From Janthinobacterium sp. SUN073 (lineage in GTDB: Bacteria > Pseudomonadota > Gammaproteobacteria > Burkholderiales > Burkholderiaceae_D): a stretch of DNA of 39,893 bases. Below, piece after piece: positions 15,499-22,842 of this stretch. Numbering within the stretch: position 1 is the first letter of the stretch; each line of letters starts with the position of its first letter. The stretch is taken from NCBI RefSeq assembly GCF_030397665.1, contig NZ_JAPUBT010000020.1:1-39893 (forward strand), written 5' to 3'. The notes under the pieces were generated by a model. The model made no database searches. It had not been told where the DNA came from and worked only from the letters and a program-made list of their open reading frames with translations. The position numbers and the translations under genes are program-made.

Positions 15499-16683
15499 TT
15501 ACTTGGTTTCCGCAAACAATTCGCGGCCGATCAGCATGCGGCGGATTTCGCTGGTCCCGGCGCCGATTTCGTACAGCTTGGCATCGCGCCACAGGCGGCC
15601 GGCCGGATACTCGTTGATGTAGCCGTTGCCGCCCAGGGCCTGGATCGCTTCGCCCGCCATCCAGGTCGCCTTCTCCGCACTATACAGAATGGCACCGGCC
15701 GCATCCTTGCGCAACTGGCGCACGGCTTCCGGCGTGGTGGCGCGGTCGCAAGCCTGGCCCACGGCATACACATAGGCCTTGCACGCCATCATGGTCGAAT
15801 ACATATCGGCCAGTTTGCCCTGCATCAATTGGAATTCGCCGATGGCTTGGCCGAATTGCTTGCGGTCATGCACGTAGGGCACGACCAGATCCATGCAGGC
15901 TTGCATGATGCCCAGAGGTCCGCCGGACAGCACGGTACGCTCGAAATCGAGGCCCGACATCAGCACATTGACGCCCTTGCCCAGGCCGCCCAGCACGTTT
16001 TCGGCCGGCACTTCGCAATCCTGGAACACCAGTTCGCCCGTGTGCGAGCCGCGCATGCCCAACTTGTCGAGCTTTTGCGCGATGGAAAAGCCCTTGAAAT
16101 TCTTTTCGATCAGGAACGCCGTCATGCCGCGCGCGCCCGCTTCCAGGTCGTTTTTCGCGTACACCACCAGCACGTCCGCGTCGGGGCCGTTGGTGATCCA
16201 CATCTTGGTGCCGTTCAAGACCCAGCGGTCGCCCTTGAAGTCGGCGCGCAGCTTCATGCTGACGACGTCCGAGCCCGCGTTCGGCTCCGACATGGCCAGG
16301 GCGCCGATGTGTTCGCCCGTGATCAGTTTTGGCAGGTATTTGGCTTTTTGCTCGGCTGTGCCGTTGCGCTTGATCTGGTTCACGCACAGGTTCGAGTGGG
16401 CGCCGTAGGACAGGCCGACGGAGGCCGAGGCGCGCGAGATCTCTTCCATGGCGATGATGTGCGCCAGATAGCCCATGCCGGCGCCGCCGTATTCTTCGCT
16501 GACGGTGATGCCGAGCAAGCCCATGTCGCCCATCTTGCGCCACAGATCCATGGGGAACTGGTCGGTACGGTCGATTTCGGCCGCGCGCGGCGCGATTTCG
16601 GCGGCGGCAAATTGTTGGATCGCTACTCTTAGCGCGGCGATGTCGTCGCCGTGGTCAAAGGTCAAGCCTGGGAGATGGAGCAT
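15499..16683 (-). CDS. ivd: Isovaleryl-CoA dehydrogenase
   Basis: A 394-residue FAD-dependent dehydrogenase that converts isovaleryl-CoA to 3-methylcrotonyl-CoA in leucine degradation. The catalytic glutamate is in SGLDFERTVLSGGPLGIM (about residue 250), the position specific to isovaleryl-CoA dehydrogenases, while the C-terminal motif reads YEIGAGTSEIRRMLIGREL with glycine where other acyl-CoA dehydrogenases have their base. The AMSEPNAGSDVVSM FAD signature is intact. The start is supported by GAGGA four bases upstream. It is the first gene of the cluster and is preceded by a LiuR-type operator at 16756-16771. The usual liuBCDE genes (methylcrotonyl-CoA carboxylase and partners) are not in this window. 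Confidence 0.95.
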   Translation of the reverse strand: MLHLPGLTFDHGDDIAALRVAIQQFAAAEIAPRAAEIDRTDQFPMDLWRKMGDMGLLGITVSEEYGGAGMGYLAHIIAMEEISRASASVGLSYGAHSNLCVNQIKRNGTAEQKAKYLPKLITGEHIGALAMSEPNAGSDVVSMKLRADFKGDRWVLNGTKMWITNGPDADVLVVYAKNDLEAGARGMTAFLIEKNFKGFSIAQKLDKLGMRGSHTGELVFQDCEVPAENVLGGLGKGVNVLMSGLDFERTVLSGGPLGIMQACMDLVVPYVHDRKQFGQAIGEFQLMQGKLADMYSTMMACKAYVYAVGQACDRATTPEAVRQLRKDAAGAILYSAEKATWMAGEAIQALGGNGYINEYPAGRLWRDAKLYEIGAGTSEIRRMLIGRELFAETK

Positions 16684-16755
16684 GTCGTCCTCGTCGTTAT
16701 AAGTGTGGCGGTCATGGGTGCCGGGTCAGTGAAGCTATGATACTCAGTTGTGACG

Positions 16756-16771
16756 TTTACGTAAACGTAAA
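16756..16771. promoter_or_regulatory. LiuR-type operator upstream of ivd
   Basis: TTTACGTAAACGTAAA, embedded in the 16-bp perfect palindrome ACGTTTAC/GTAAACGT (16753-16768). On the minus strand a -35-like TTTACG overlaps it and a -10-like TATCAT follows at 17-bp spacing, about 60 bp before ivd. The form matches the second site at 17302-17317 (TTTACGT-NN-ACGT-A/C-AA). MerR-family LiuR regulators bind such palindromes before branched-chain amino-acid catabolic genes. Confidence 0.8.
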
Positions 16772-16819
16772 GTGAAGCGCGTAAAGCGATGTGCGCGGCA
16801 AGCGCCGCCGCATCGATGC

Positions 16820-17248
16820 CTAGTTTGTTTGCGCCTTATCAAGGTTCAAGTCCGCCAGCATGCGCGCGCACGCGTCCTCATGCGCGCTGATTTCCGCCAG
16901 CGCCATTTCGATATCGATGCGCTGCTGCTCCAGGGTCTGCCGGTGCTGCGCCAGCACGCCCAGGAAGCGGTCCATCTGCGCGCGCGTGTCCTTCGGCGAT
17001 TCATACATGTCGACCAGGCTCTTGATTTCCGACAGGGCCAGGCCCAGGCGCTTGCCGCGCAGGGTCAGCTTCAAGCGGGTGCGGTCGCGCGGCGTGTAGA
17101 CGCGGCTGCGTCCGCCTGCGCCTTCGCGCTTCGGGCTGAGCAAGCCCTGGTCTTCATAGAAACGGATGGCGCGTGCCGTGATGTCGAATTCCCGCGCCAG
17201 TTCGGTAATGGTATAGGTCGTCATTGCTGCGGGCGGTGTCGGTTGCAT
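16820..17248 (-). CDS. liuR: MerR-family transcriptional regulator, LiuR-like
   Basis: A 142-residue MerR regulator. The N-terminal winged helix-turn-helix (TITELAREFDITARAIRFYEDQGLL, residues 12-36) is followed by the second helix region and a long C-terminal dimerisation coiled coil (about residues 75-135). The C-terminus has no metal-binding cysteine pair (one Cys only), so it is not a metal sensor. Location beside ivd and the two palindromic sites identify it as LiuR, which responds to branched-chain acyl-CoA intermediates and controls their catabolism. Translation may start at 17248 or at the in-frame ATG at 17224; neither has a clear Shine-Dalgarno sequence. It is in the same orientation as ivd, 136 bp upstream of it, and is probably autoregulated through the site at 17302-17317. 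Confidence 0.88.
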   Translation of the reverse strand: MQPTPPAAMTTYTITELAREFDITARAIRFYEDQGLLSPKREGAGGRSRVYTPRDRTRLKLTLRGKRLGLALSEIKSLVDMYESPKDTRAQMDRFLGVLAQHRQTLEQQRIDIEMALAEISAHEDACARMLADLNLDKAQTN

Positions 17249-17301
17249 GGGTGATCGGTAGCTGGATGGGTGCTGCGGAGCAGGCGGGTGGCAAAGTGCC
17301 G

Positions 17302-17317
17302 TTTACGTCAACGTCAA
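17302..17317. promoter_or_regulatory. LiuR-type operator upstream of liuR
   Basis: TTTACGTCAACGTCAA matches the ivd operator in 14 of 16 positions. On the minus strand it lies just downstream of a TACAAT -10 hexamer (17322-17327), which has TTGCAG 16 bp further upstream. A protein bound here would cover the transcription start of liuR, consistent with negative autoregulation. Confidence 0.75.
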
Positions 17318-17895
17318 TACTATTGTAGCGTGCCCTGCCCGTGCTGCAACAAAGAAAAAAACGCCTGTGGGCAGGGGAATTTGGCGAATAAGACAACAGT
17401 TACTGAAAATAAATTGATTCTTCTTGCGCAAACACGCTTAAGATCGAGAGTTGGTGGCCAAGATGACACCAAAAAGAGCTTTCCTGGCATAACTGCGACA
17501 TTCTTTTCGCTGCGATGGCAGTAAAATTTTTTGGGCAGTAGGCACGATCAAAAAACAACGTTTCACTATGAGCACGTTGTACTGGTTGTTTCTATATTGA
17601 AAACAACATGGCCCTTCTGAAAACTTTGTCTACAAGAAATTGTATGACATGGGCATTGCGTGTATCGGTAGAGCAGGGCATTATCCGATACCGTACGTTG
17701 TAATGCCAAACCGAGGCTTTGAATCGTGCTGCAGTGCGAAAATCAAGGCCAGCCGCGAATTTGAACCGAAGCCACACAGAATCACAAGAGAAAATTTGGA
17801 CCGCTTTTGCACCTGAAAAGCTTGGCCGGAGTGTTAATTGTTAATTTATACTCTTTTCAAATGTAACAATCTGTATGGTCATTCAAGAAACTGAC
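17318..17895. other. AT-richer intergenic region without a recognisable gene
   Basis: About 580 bp between the liuR promoter and the operator of the next regulator, visibly richer in A and T than the surroundings. No frame carries a convincing protein, and I see no tRNA, terminator or insertion-sequence end. TATACT-like and TTAATTGTTAATT stretches at 17832-17852 are probably part of the promoter for the gene at 17926. The base composition suggests acquired or non-coding decayed DNA. Confidence 0.5.
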
Positions 17896-17915
17896 TTTCA
17901 TGTTACAACATGAAA
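17896..17915. promoter_or_regulatory. 20-bp palindromic operator just before the HTH regulator
   Basis: TTTCATGTT-AC-AACATGAAA is a perfect 9-bp inverted repeat with a 2-bp spacer. It ends 10 bp before the ATG of the regulator at 17926, overlapping where its ribosome site must be. This arrangement fits autorepression by the encoded DNA-binding protein (inference). Confidence 0.65.
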
Positions 17916-17925
17916 TAGTACACCT

Positions 17926-18333
17926 ATGAATTCTTCTAACGAACGCGAAAGCTTCAGCCAACGACTTCAGTTGGCTCTCAAAAACGCCCATTACTCTCCA
18001 GACAGCCCGACCAGACTGGCCCGGGAATTCAACATCCGTTTCGACGGACGCCCGATTACCGTGCATGCAGCTAGGAAATGGTTAGTAGGTGAAGCAATTC
18101 CCACGCAAGAGAAATTGCGCATGATTGCCCAATGGTTGGGCGTTCCGGCGGAATGGTTGCGTTTTGGCGGCCCGGAAAGCGCCACGCCGAATGGCGAAGC
18201 GGGCAGCGCTTTATCGCGTTTTGAGTCCGCCGATGTGAAATTAATTGCCGATTTGCAAAGATTAGATGAACATCATCGTCAAATCGCGCGTGAATTTATT
18301 CGCATGCTGGTCAGAGTCAACTACCAAAAGTAA
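17926..18333 (+). CDS. Small XRE/phage-repressor-like transcriptional regulator
   Basis: A 135-residue protein with an N-terminal lambda-repressor-like helix-turn-helix. Residues 9-77 include SFSQRLQLALKNA, LAREFNIRF, ITVHAARKWLVGEAIPTQEKLRMIAQWLGVPAEWLRFG, the layout of small XRE-type regulators that use a variable scanning helix. The C-terminal part (residues 90-135) is a helical segment, possibly for dimerisation, with DVKLIADLQRLDEHHRQIAREFIRMLV. The target genes are unknown; a 20-bp palindrome directly before the start codon suggests autoregulation. No phage genes are adjacent. It lies beside an AT-rich gap, and both may be of foreign origin. No Shine-Dalgarno sequence is evident ahead of the ATG. 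Confidence 0.8.
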   Translation: MNSSNERESFSQRLQLALKNAHYSPDSPTRLAREFNIRFDGRPITVHAARKWLVGEAIPTQEKLRMIAQWLGVPAEWLRFGGPESATPNGEAGSALSRFESADVKLIADLQRLDEHHRQIAREFIRMLVRVNYQK

Positions 18334-18422
18334 GCATTCAGGCCCTCCCCGGCCCGCGCCGTCCGCTTTTCGCTGGCGGTGCTCCCCCTGTCCTTTTATT
18401 TGCGCAAGGTCATACTGGAGAC

Positions 18423-18749
18423 ATGATTTTGCCGCACAATAAGACCTCGCATGTTGCGCTGCAGCGGAATTATTTGACAATAATCCCGTACGCAGCGGCG
18501 CGGCGGCCAATACCAGCGCATAATCACAGCAGAAGCAGCCAGTTCATCCACTACGGAGCCGAGCATTTGAGCCGTCTTATGAAAAGTAACTACAGCAATA
18601 CCGCGCAGCTGAAGGACTTGATGACCGTGCCTCCCATGACTGCCGCGCAACATGCGGAAGTGATGCGTAAACGGATCGCCCACCGCAGGATGGTTGAAGA
18701 AGCCAGGGATTTGAAGCAGGCCAGTGCCCTGCAGTTCGAAAAACGGTGA
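18423..18749 (+). CDS. Small hypothetical protein
   Basis: A 108-residue reading frame that I do not recognise. The C-terminal half (from the in-frame ATG at 18579, MKSNYSNTAQ) looks more protein-like, with a helical charged stretch MTAAQHAEVMRKRIAHRRMVEEARDLKQ, and may be the true gene product of about 56 residues. The start at 18423 has GGAG only two bases upstream, which is too close for efficient initiation. There is no signal peptide and no membrane segment. It follows the HTH regulator by 89 bp in the same direction. Confidence 0.4.
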   Translation: MILPHNKTSHVALQRNYLTIIPYAAARRPIPAHNHSRSSQFIHYGAEHLSRLMKSNYSNTAQLKDLMTVPPMTAAQHAEVMRKRIAHRRMVEEARDLKQASALQFEKR

Positions 18750-18752
18750 TGG

Positions 18753-18870
18753 ATGCCTGACCAAAGCTACTGCGCGTCGGCATAGGCGGTCTGCGATGCT
18801 CACCGTGCTAGAGCACGGTTGCGCTTCTCGACCACCTCTTCCTTCCGCTCGCTACGCTTTTGTCAGGCAT
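18753..18870. repeat. 118-bp element bounded by 15-bp inverted repeats
   Basis: ATGCCTGACCAAAGC (18753-18767) and GCTTTTGTCAGGCAT (18856-18870) are inverted repeats with one mismatch. Inside lies another perfect hairpin, ACCGTGCT-AG-AGCACGGT (about 18802-18819). It has no coding potential. The structure fits a small dispersed intergenic repeat (REP/MITE-like) or a large terminator-type hairpin between convergent genes (the hypothetical gene and ubiX). I see no obvious target-site duplication. Confidence 0.6.
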
Positions 18871-18899
18871 CGTGACGCCAGAGTTACATCGTGACGCCA
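18868..18899. repeat. 13-bp direct repeat pair
   Basis: CATCGTGACGCCA occurs at 18868-18880 and again at 18887-18899 (19-bp period), the second copy ending one base before the ubiX stop codon. The first copy overlaps the end of the 118-bp inverted-repeat element. Confidence 0.6.
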
Positions 18900-18900
18900 A

Positions 18901-19515
18901 CTAGACGATAGGGGTGTTGCTTGCGGACTTGAGACCATTCCACCGCGGTGCCAGGCCGTGCTCGATGCCGAGCAGGTCGATGACGCGCGCCACCGTATGG
19001 TCGACCATTTCCGCGATGCTGTGCGGGTGGTGATAAAAACTGGGGAGTGGCGGGAAGATGATGCCGCCCATTTCGGTCACGGCCGTCATATTGCGCAGGT
19101 GCGCCAGGTTGAATGGCGTTTCGCGCACCATCAGGATCAGGCGGCGACGCTCCTTGAGCACCACATCGGCGGCCCGCGTAATCAAGTTATCCGACAAGCC
19201 ATGCGCCACGGCCGCCAGCGTCTTCATCGAGCACGGCGCGACGACCATGCCATCCGATTGAAACGAACCGCTGGCGATCGACGCGCCGATATCGCGCAGC
19301 TTGTGCACCACGTGCGCCTGCGCTTCGATGTCCTTGCGCCCCACGCCCGTTTCCTGGTGCAGGGTCAGTACGGCCGCATCCGACAAGACCAGATGCGTCT
19401 CGACGCCGGGGATGGCGCCGAGTAATTGCAGCAGCCGCAAGCCATACACGGCGCCCGTGGCGCCCGTGATGGCCACGACGATACGGCGCGGCCGCTGCGA
19501 CACGCTATCAGGCAT
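18901..19515 (-). CDS. ubiX: Flavin prenyltransferase UbiX
   Basis: A 204-residue enzyme that joins dimethylallyl phosphate to FMN to make the prenylated-FMN cofactor used by UbiD decarboxylases, including in ubiquinone synthesis. Seen: the FMN-binding N-terminus VVAITGATGAVYGLRLL, the SDGMVVAPCSMKTLAAVAHGLSDNLITRAADVVLKERRRLILMVRETP core, and the GGIIFPPLPSFYHHP motif, all diagnostic. Length is normal. The start codon overlaps the end of grxD (ATG GCC TGA arrangement, 8 bp), so the two are translationally coupled. No ubiD is visible in this window. Confidence 0.96.
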   Translation of the reverse strand: MPDSVSQRPRRIVVAITGATGAVYGLRLLQLLGAIPGVETHLVLSDAAVLTLHQETGVGRKDIEAQAHVVHKLRDIGASIASGSFQSDGMVVAPCSMKTLAAVAHGLSDNLITRAADVVLKERRRLILMVRETPFNLAHLRNMTAVTEMGGIIFPPLPSFYHHPHSIAEMVDHTVARVIDLLGIEHGLAPRWNGLKSASNTPIV

Positions 19516-19819
19516 CGATCAGGGTTTTCAATTCGCCCGATTCAAACATTTCATTCATGATATCGGAACCACCGATGAACTCGCCTTTCACATACAGCTG
19601 CGGAATGGTCGGCCAGTTCGAATAATCCTTGATGCCCTGGCGCACTTCCGGGTCGTCCAGCACGTTGACGGTAGCGATGTTTTCCACGCCGCAGGCCTTC
19701 AGGATCTGGATGGCGCGGCCGGAAAAGCCGCACTGCGGGAACTGGGCCGTGCCCTTCATGAACAGCACGACTGGCGTGTTCGTCACGGTTTCTTTGATCC
19801 AGGTTTGTACGTCGCTCAT
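19508..19819 (-). CDS. grxD: Monothiol glutaredoxin (Grx4 family)
   Basis: A 103-residue CGFS-type glutaredoxin that carries [2Fe-2S] clusters with glutathione and helps deliver them to target proteins. The active site is Cys30-Gly-Phe-Ser, preceded by KGTAQFPQ, and the glutathione-binding elements WPTIPQLYVKGEFIGGSDI and the NVLDDPEVRQ segment are present. The ATG has GAGG five bases upstream. It is the first gene of a coupled pair with ubiX. Confidence 0.97.
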   Translation of the reverse strand: MSDVQTWIKETVTNTPVVLFMKGTAQFPQCGFSGRAIQILKACGVENIATVNVLDDPEVRQGIKDYSNWPTIPQLYVKGEFIGGSDIMNEMFESGELKTLIDA

Positions 19820-19901
19820 AGCTGCCTCTGATGGGTAAATAAATAGATGCCGTCATTTTATAAGAAAACGACGGCACGGGTATGCGCTCAGGTCATAAAT
19901 C

Positions 19902-19940
19902 GGGCAAGTCAGCCACGTTAACGCTTATAAGGACTTGCCC
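19902..19940 (-). terminator. Possible stem-loop at the end of the GNAT gene
   Basis: GGGCAAGTC (19902-19910) pairs with GACTTGCCC (19932-19940), a 9-bp stem with a 21-nt loop spanning the stop codon of the acetyltransferase gene. There is no clear T-run, so it may be a weak or factor-assisted terminator or only an mRNA-stabilising hairpin. A second stem (TGCCGTC 19848-19854 with GACGGCA 19870-19876) lies closer to grxD. Confidence 0.35.
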
Positions 19941-20395
19941 AGGCAGGTCGATTGTGCCGCGCCCACGTATTTGCCCCAGGCAATGACTGGTGCATAGCCG
20001 TGTTTGGCATAAAACGCCACGGCGCGGGCATTGGCCACGCGGGTGGACAGGTGCAGGGCCCGGTAGCCATGCCGGCGCGCCTGCGCCTCCACATGGGCCA
20101 GCAGGGCCGCGCCCACGCCATTGCTGCCCGGGCGCGCATACATGCGCTTGAGCTCCGCCGTGGTGCTGTCCGGCTCGCCCAGCGGCCGCAGGGCGGCGCA
20201 GCCCAGCAGTTCACCGGCGCCATCGCGGGCAATATAAAAGCCGCCGCGCGGCGTGGCCGCTTCCACGTCGAAGGAAGACCGGCCGCTGTCGCCATTGATG
20301 CGCAGCAACGCTTCCGACAATGCGTCGAGCAACTGCCGGGCATCCGGGCCGGCCGCGTCCGCCGCCAGGATGGTGATGTCCTGCCCGGCGGCCAC
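19925..20395 (-). CDS. GNAT family N-acetyltransferase
   Basis: A 156-residue acetyl-CoA-dependent acyltransferase. The GNAT core is visible: a beta-strand ending AELKRMYARPG, the acetyl-CoA pyrophosphate loop GSNGVGAALLAHVEAQARRHGY (about residues 90-111), and the C-terminal NARAVAFYAKHGY motif. The acceptor (small molecule or protein) is unknown. It begins with GTG four bases after the stop codon of tex, so it is co-transcribed and probably coupled to it. Confidence 0.87.
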   Translation of the reverse strand: MAAGQDITILAADAAGPDARQLLDALSEALLRINGDSGRSSFDVEAATPRGGFYIARDGAGELLGCAALRPLGEPDSTTAELKRMYARPGSNGVGAALLAHVEAQARRHGYRALHLSTRVANARAVAFYAKHGYAPVIAWGKYVGAAQSTCLGKSL

Positions 20396-20399
20396 GGGC

Positions 20400-22748
20400 T
20401 TAACCGCGCAGCTTGGCGAAGGCGGCGGCCATGCTGCCGGCCGGCTCGGGCGCGTTGCGCGACTGCGACTGGTGCTGCGCCAGGCCGCGGCGGTCGTTGC
20501 GGTCGCCTTTTTGCTCCGGCTTGCTGCCTGCCTGTGGCGCGCTGTCCGTCAGGCGCATGGTCAGCGCGATGCGCTTGCGCTTTTCATCGACTTCCAGCAC
20601 TTTCACGCGCACCACTTGTCCCGCTTTGACCACCGTGTGCGGGTCTTTCACAAAGGTGTTCGACAGGGCGGAAATGTGCACCAGGCCATCCTGGTGCACG
20701 CCGATATCGACGAAGGCGCCAAAGGCGGCCACGTTGGTGACGACGCCTTCGAGAATCATGTCCGGGCGCAGGTCGCGGATTTCTTCCACGCCTTCCTTGA
20801 AGGTGGCCGTCGTGAATTCCGGACGCGGGTCGCGGCCCGGCTTTTCCAGTTCCTTCAAAATGTCGGAAATGGTCGGCACGCCAAACGTTTCATCGGCGTA
20901 TTTTGCCGGGCTGAGGGTTTTCAGCAAGGCGGTCTCGCCGATGACGGCCTGGATATCCTTCTTGATGTCCGCCAGGATCTTTTCCACCAGCGGGTACGAT
21001 TCCGGGTGGACGGCCGAGGCGTCCAGCGGGTTTTCTCCGCCCATCACGCGCAGGAAGCCAGCTGCCTGTTCGAACGTTTTATCGCCCAGGCGCGGCACGG
21101 CTTTCAAGGCCGCGCGCGAGGTGAACGCGCCCTTCATGTCGCGGTAGCTGACGATGCTTTGCGCTACGCTGGCCGACAGGCCGGAGACGCGCGCCAGCAG
21201 CGGCGCCGACGCCGTGTTCACGTCCACGCCCACGGCATTCACGCAATCTTCCACCACGGCATCGAGCGAGCGGGCCAGCTGGCTTTGGCTCACGTCGTGC
21301 TGGTACTGGCCCACGCCGATCGATTTCGGGTCGATTTTCACCAGTTCGGCCAGCGGGTCTTGCAGGCGGCGCGCGATTGACACGGCGCCGCGCAAGGACA
21401 CATCCATGTCAGGCAATTCCTTGGAGGCGAATTCGGACGCCGAATACACCGACGCGCCCGCTTCCGAGACGACGATCTTCGTCATCTTCGCTTCCGGGTG
21501 CTGCTTGATCAGGTCTTGCGCCAACTTGTCCGTCTCGCGCGAGGCGGTGCCGTTGCCGATCGAGATCAGCGACACATTGTGCTTGGCGGCCAGACGGCCC
21601 AAGGTGTGCAAGGAGCCATCCCAGTCGTTTTTCGGCTGGTGCGGGTAGATCACGGCCGTGTCGACGACTTTACCTGTGGCATCGACCACGGCGACCTTGA
21701 CGCCCGTGCGCAGGCCGGGATCGAGGCCCATGGTGGCGCGCTGGCCGGCCGGCGCGGCCAGCAGCAGCGCTTTCAAATTGGTGGCGAACACGTTAATCGC
21801 ATCGAGTTCAGAGCGTTCGCGCAGCGCGCCCATCAGTTCCGTTTCAAGGTGCATGAAGCTTTTCACGCGCCAGGTCCAGCGCGCGGTGTCGGCCAGCCAC
21901 TTGTCGGCCGGACGGCCGAGGCTCTTGATGCCGAAGCGGACGGCGATGCGGCCTTCGCACGGATTGTGCGGCGCATCCCATTTCGGTTTTTCCGCTTCCG
22001 TGTCCAGGCGCAGGGTAACGTCGAGGATGCCTTCGCGGCGGCCGCGCAGCAGCGCCAGCGCGCGGTGCGAGGGGACGGTGGAAATGGTTTCCGAGTAGTC
22101 GAAATAATCGGCGAATTTTTCGCCTTCGTCCTGCTTGCCTTCCACCACTTTCGATTCGACGATGCCGTGTTCCTGCACGTATTCGCGCAAGGTTTGCAGC
22201 AAGGTCGCGTCTTCGGCGAAGCGTTCCATCAGAATCTGGCGCGCGCCGTCGAGGGCCGCCTTGGTGTCCGCCACGCCAGGATTATTCCCGTCGGCACTGG
22301 TAAACGCGTCGCGCAGGAACTTGCCCGCTTCCATTTCCGGCGTCAGTTCGGGATTGTCCAGCAAACAGTCGGCCAGCGGCATCAGGCCCGCTTCGATGGC
22401 GATCTGCGCCTTCGTGCGGCGCTTCTGCTTGTAGGGCAGGTACAAATCTTCCAGGCGCGTCTTGTCTTCCGCGTGCATGACGGCGTCGAGCAGCTCGGGC
22501 GTCATCTTGTTCTGTTCCGTGATCGAGGCCACGATGGCGGCACGCCGCTCTTCCAGTTCGCGCAGGTAGCGCAGGCGCTCTTCGAGCAGGCGCAGCTGGA
22601 TATCGTCGAGGCCGCCGGTCGCTTCCTTGCGGTAACGGGCGATGAAGGGCACGGTGGCGCCTTCGTCGAGCAGTTCGATGGCGGCGGCAACCTGCACCGG
22701 TTTGGCGGCAAGTTCAAGGGCAAGACGTTGTTCGATAGTGGGCAGCAT
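20400..22748 (-). CDS. tex: Tex-family RNA-binding transcription accessory protein
   Basis: A 782-residue protein related to eukaryotic Spt6, implicated in transcription and in expression of some virulence genes. Domain order: N-terminal helical domain with IEQRLALELAAKPVQVAAAIELLDEGATVPFIARYRKE; YqgF/RuvX-like fold at about 325-450 (MGLDPGLRTGVKVAVVD); helix-hairpin-helix region (SIGVGQYQHDVSQ, then VNTASAPLLARVSGLSASVAQSIV); and the C-terminal S1 RNA-binding domain (LEGVVTNVAAFGAFVDIGVHQDGLVHIS). The frame is open further upstream, but the ATG at 22748 matches the family N-terminus (MLPTIEQRLA) and length. The GNAT gene follows immediately. Confidence 0.95.
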   Translation of the reverse strand: MLPTIEQRLALELAAKPVQVAAAIELLDEGATVPFIARYRKEATGGLDDIQLRLLEERLRYLRELEERRAAIVASITEQNKMTPELLDAVMHAEDKTRLEDLYLPYKQKRRTKAQIAIEAGLMPLADCLLDNPELTPEMEAGKFLRDAFTSADGNNPGVADTKAALDGARQILMERFAEDATLLQTLREYVQEHGIVESKVVEGKQDEGEKFADYFDYSETISTVPSHRALALLRGRREGILDVTLRLDTEAEKPKWDAPHNPCEGRIAVRFGIKSLGRPADKWLADTARWTWRVKSFMHLETELMGALRERSELDAINVFATNLKALLLAAPAGQRATMGLDPGLRTGVKVAVVDATGKVVDTAVIYPHQPKNDWDGSLHTLGRLAAKHNVSLISIGNGTASRETDKLAQDLIKQHPEAKMTKIVVSEAGASVYSASEFASKELPDMDVSLRGAVSIARRLQDPLAELVKIDPKSIGVGQYQHDVSQSQLARSLDAVVEDCVNAVGVDVNTASAPLLARVSGLSASVAQSIVSYRDMKGAFTSRAALKAVPRLGDKTFEQAAGFLRVMGGENPLDASAVHPESYPLVEKILADIKKDIQAVIGETALLKTLSPAKYADETFGVPTISDILKELEKPGRDPRPEFTTATFKEGVEEIRDLRPDMILEGVVTNVAAFGAFVDIGVHQDGLVHISALSNTFVKDPHTVVKAGQVVRVKVLEVDEKRKRIALTMRLTDSAPQAGSKPEQKGDRNDRRGLAQHQSQSRNAPEPAGSMAAAFAKLRG

Positions 22749-22782
22749 GGTTGTTTCCAGAGCGATCAAGCCTGGAATGATA

Positions 22783-22801
22783 CGCAATCGGCGCGATTGC
22801 G
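22783..22801. other. Perfect stem-loop between tex and the upstream gene
   Basis: CGCAATC-GGCGC-GATTGCG, a 7-bp stem with a 5-nt loop, in the 94-bp gap upstream of tex. No T-run follows on either strand. It could be an operator or an mRNA hairpin; nothing in the sequence decides. Confidence 0.35.
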
Positions 22802-22842
22802 CAATCTTGACAGCGCAAATGGACTGTGCGTTGACAACAGCG

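Noticed and set aside
18753..18899. attC site or CRISPR-like array
   Set aside because: There are only two short direct repeats, no regular spacers, no cas genes, and no integron core-site motifs or integrase.
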